NCBI GenBank assembly: GCA_023362775.1
Contig: JALMGJ010000005.1
Span: 70,300,963 to 70,364,962, forward strand
Direction of reading: 5' to 3'
Length of the DNA stretch: 64,000 nt
Source of the DNA: Charina bottae
Taxonomy: Eukaryota > Chordata > Lepidosauria > Squamata > Charinaidae
Shown in pieces: positions 63,001 to 64,000 of the stretch; position 1 is the first letter of the stretch; every line of letters starts with the position of its first letter. Below the pieces are notes generated by a model. That model was not told where the DNA came from. It saw nothing but the letters and a program-made list of their open reading frames with translations, and made no database searches. Made by a program: the position numbers and the translations under genes.

Positions 63001-64000
63001 AGGGGGCCCTTGTTATTAACCGACCTGGCGTTAAGCAGCAGCAGCCGGAAACCAGGGCACTCGAGGGTCTGCAGACCAGGGCCTAGGTTTGAACCTGGAG
63101 GGCCGGAACACACCACCGGTAACAAACACCGGGGGCGTCTTCCCCAATGATGGCCTGCCCTCCAGTTCCCGCCATAACATCCCCGACCCGTCACCACCTC
63201 AATAGGACAACCCGCCCCATAGCCCCTAGAGTTTTCAGGCCCAGTTGCCTCTACCACCGGACCTCCGAAAGCCCTAGATTGGAACAGGGGTCCCCTCTCC
63301 CATGCAAACATCCTCCCGTACCCAATCAAACTCAGGAGGCGGTAGGGCCACCAGTGCACCAGCGTTGCTCTCGGCACTGGTAGAACCCGACCACCCCCTA
63401 AACACTCCACACTCACTGTGCCCACCCTCAGCCTCTCTCACTGGTCAAAGGGGGCACCATCCACTCCTGCTCGCCACCTGTCTCTCACTCAGGGGTGAGC
63501 ACTCTTACGTACTATCACCCAACTCTGGTCCCCTCTGGGTCTCTCACACCCAGGAGGAATACCACTCTCACCCCAAGGGGACCCCAAAACTCTTCCACCT
63601 CCAATGTGTGGGGAAATGGTAGTCAATCCTCCATTCCACAGCTCCTTCTTCATTATCCTATTAAGGCTGTTCTAAAGTGGGGTTTAAAGATGTTTAAAGA
63701 TGTTAAAAACGTTGTGGCTACCGCACCGAGTTCCACCCCCTAATATCAGAGCTCATTGCTTCCAGGGCTGATCTTACAAAGGCCCGTAGACCCACCAGCG
63801 TCTATAGACCCCCAAAATCTATGGCTCCACTCCAAGGTCCGTCGTAAACTTCCCCTATAAGGGTGTTTAGGTCTCTCACGACCACCAGGAGGGAGCCAGA
63901 GTCCTCAGACTTGCCCACATTCGGGCTCACCAGAAGTCACAAGGGCCCACTAGGGTCTGCCCAGATGTAATAGGGTCCGTAGTATAGTCAAAAAAAACAC
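60020..64000 (-). mobile_element. L2-clade LINE, near full-length, runs out of the window
   Basis: On the minus strand a 600-codon frame (63425-61623) covers the region ahead of the endonuclease, the endonuclease (LLLLNARSVNNKG, CITETWLGPGGG, VLGDFNLPSLG) and the linker. A shift leads to 61669-61259 (VSHLPFLGKVVE, FDTIDHGILL). A TGG-to-TGA change breaks the frame near 61260. It continues as 61225-60188 with GVPQGSVLSPLLFNIY and YADD at 61081-61070. A last frameshift moves the C-terminal RAFSAVAPALWN block to the frame 60414-60229. The 3' UTR has the 'cgcccatctcccccc' block and (TTTA)n. The sequence from 63426 to 64000 is its 5' leader or further ORF. Inactive as it stands, but few breaks. Confidence 0.93.

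Overview
This is vertebrate nuclear DNA: short coding exons with GT-AG introns inside a dense field of transposon remnants. The repeat mix points to a squamate reptile (lizard or snake). It includes Sauria-type tRNA SINEs whose tail matches BovB, BovB/RTE 3' ends, young L2-clade LINEs ending in (GAAT)n, a 5S-rRNA-derived SINE, Penelope-like fragments, hAT MITEs and solo LTRs. The species cannot be named from the sequence alone.

Two protein-coding genes are supported, and they are arranged tail to tail. CCNJ (cyclin J) is on the + strand. Its four last coding exons lie at 2316-7486, followed by a long 3' UTR with a good poly(A) signal at 9875-9880. The first coding exon (about 23 codons in relatives) lies left of the window. 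CC2D2B (coiled-coil and C2 domain containing 2B, a paralogue of the ciliary transition-zone protein CC2D2A) is on the - strand. I reconstructed 23 consecutive 3' exons from 57667 down to the stop codon at 17233-17235. All 23 junctions keep the reading frame and give about 1010 residues of the central and C-terminal protein. The N-terminal exons lie right of the window or remain unseen between 57.7 and 60 kb. CCNJ beside CC2D2B agrees with the vertebrate 10q24-type neighbourhood as I recall it, but the convergent orientation deserves a check.

By region: 1-9.9 kb is CCNJ with a few LINE tails. 9.9-17.0 kb is intergenic and repeat-rich: a LINE-like repeat split by a BovB copy that is itself split by a solo LTR, a TA/CA microsatellite, an RTE fragment and a 5S SINE. 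17.0-57.7 kb is CC2D2B. Its last introns hold a Penelope-like fragment, a solo LTR, a large L2 with endonuclease and reverse transcriptase, and a second copy of the LINE-like repeat. 57.7-64 kb holds a near-perfect palindromic hAT MITE, a third solo LTR and a second, longer L2 on the - strand that runs out of the window.

No rRNA or tRNA gene, CRISPR array or prokaryotic feature is present. The genes show no sign of forming a new system. The most interesting leads are the nested insertions with readable target-site duplications, a compensated hairpin in the Penelope tails that looks hammerhead-like, the paired LINE-like repeat with an antisense ORF, the exact tail match between SINE and BovB, and a (TTG)n repeat acting as the polypyrimidine tract of a CC2D2B exon. 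All gene calls rest on conceptual translation and recalled family sequences; no search was run.
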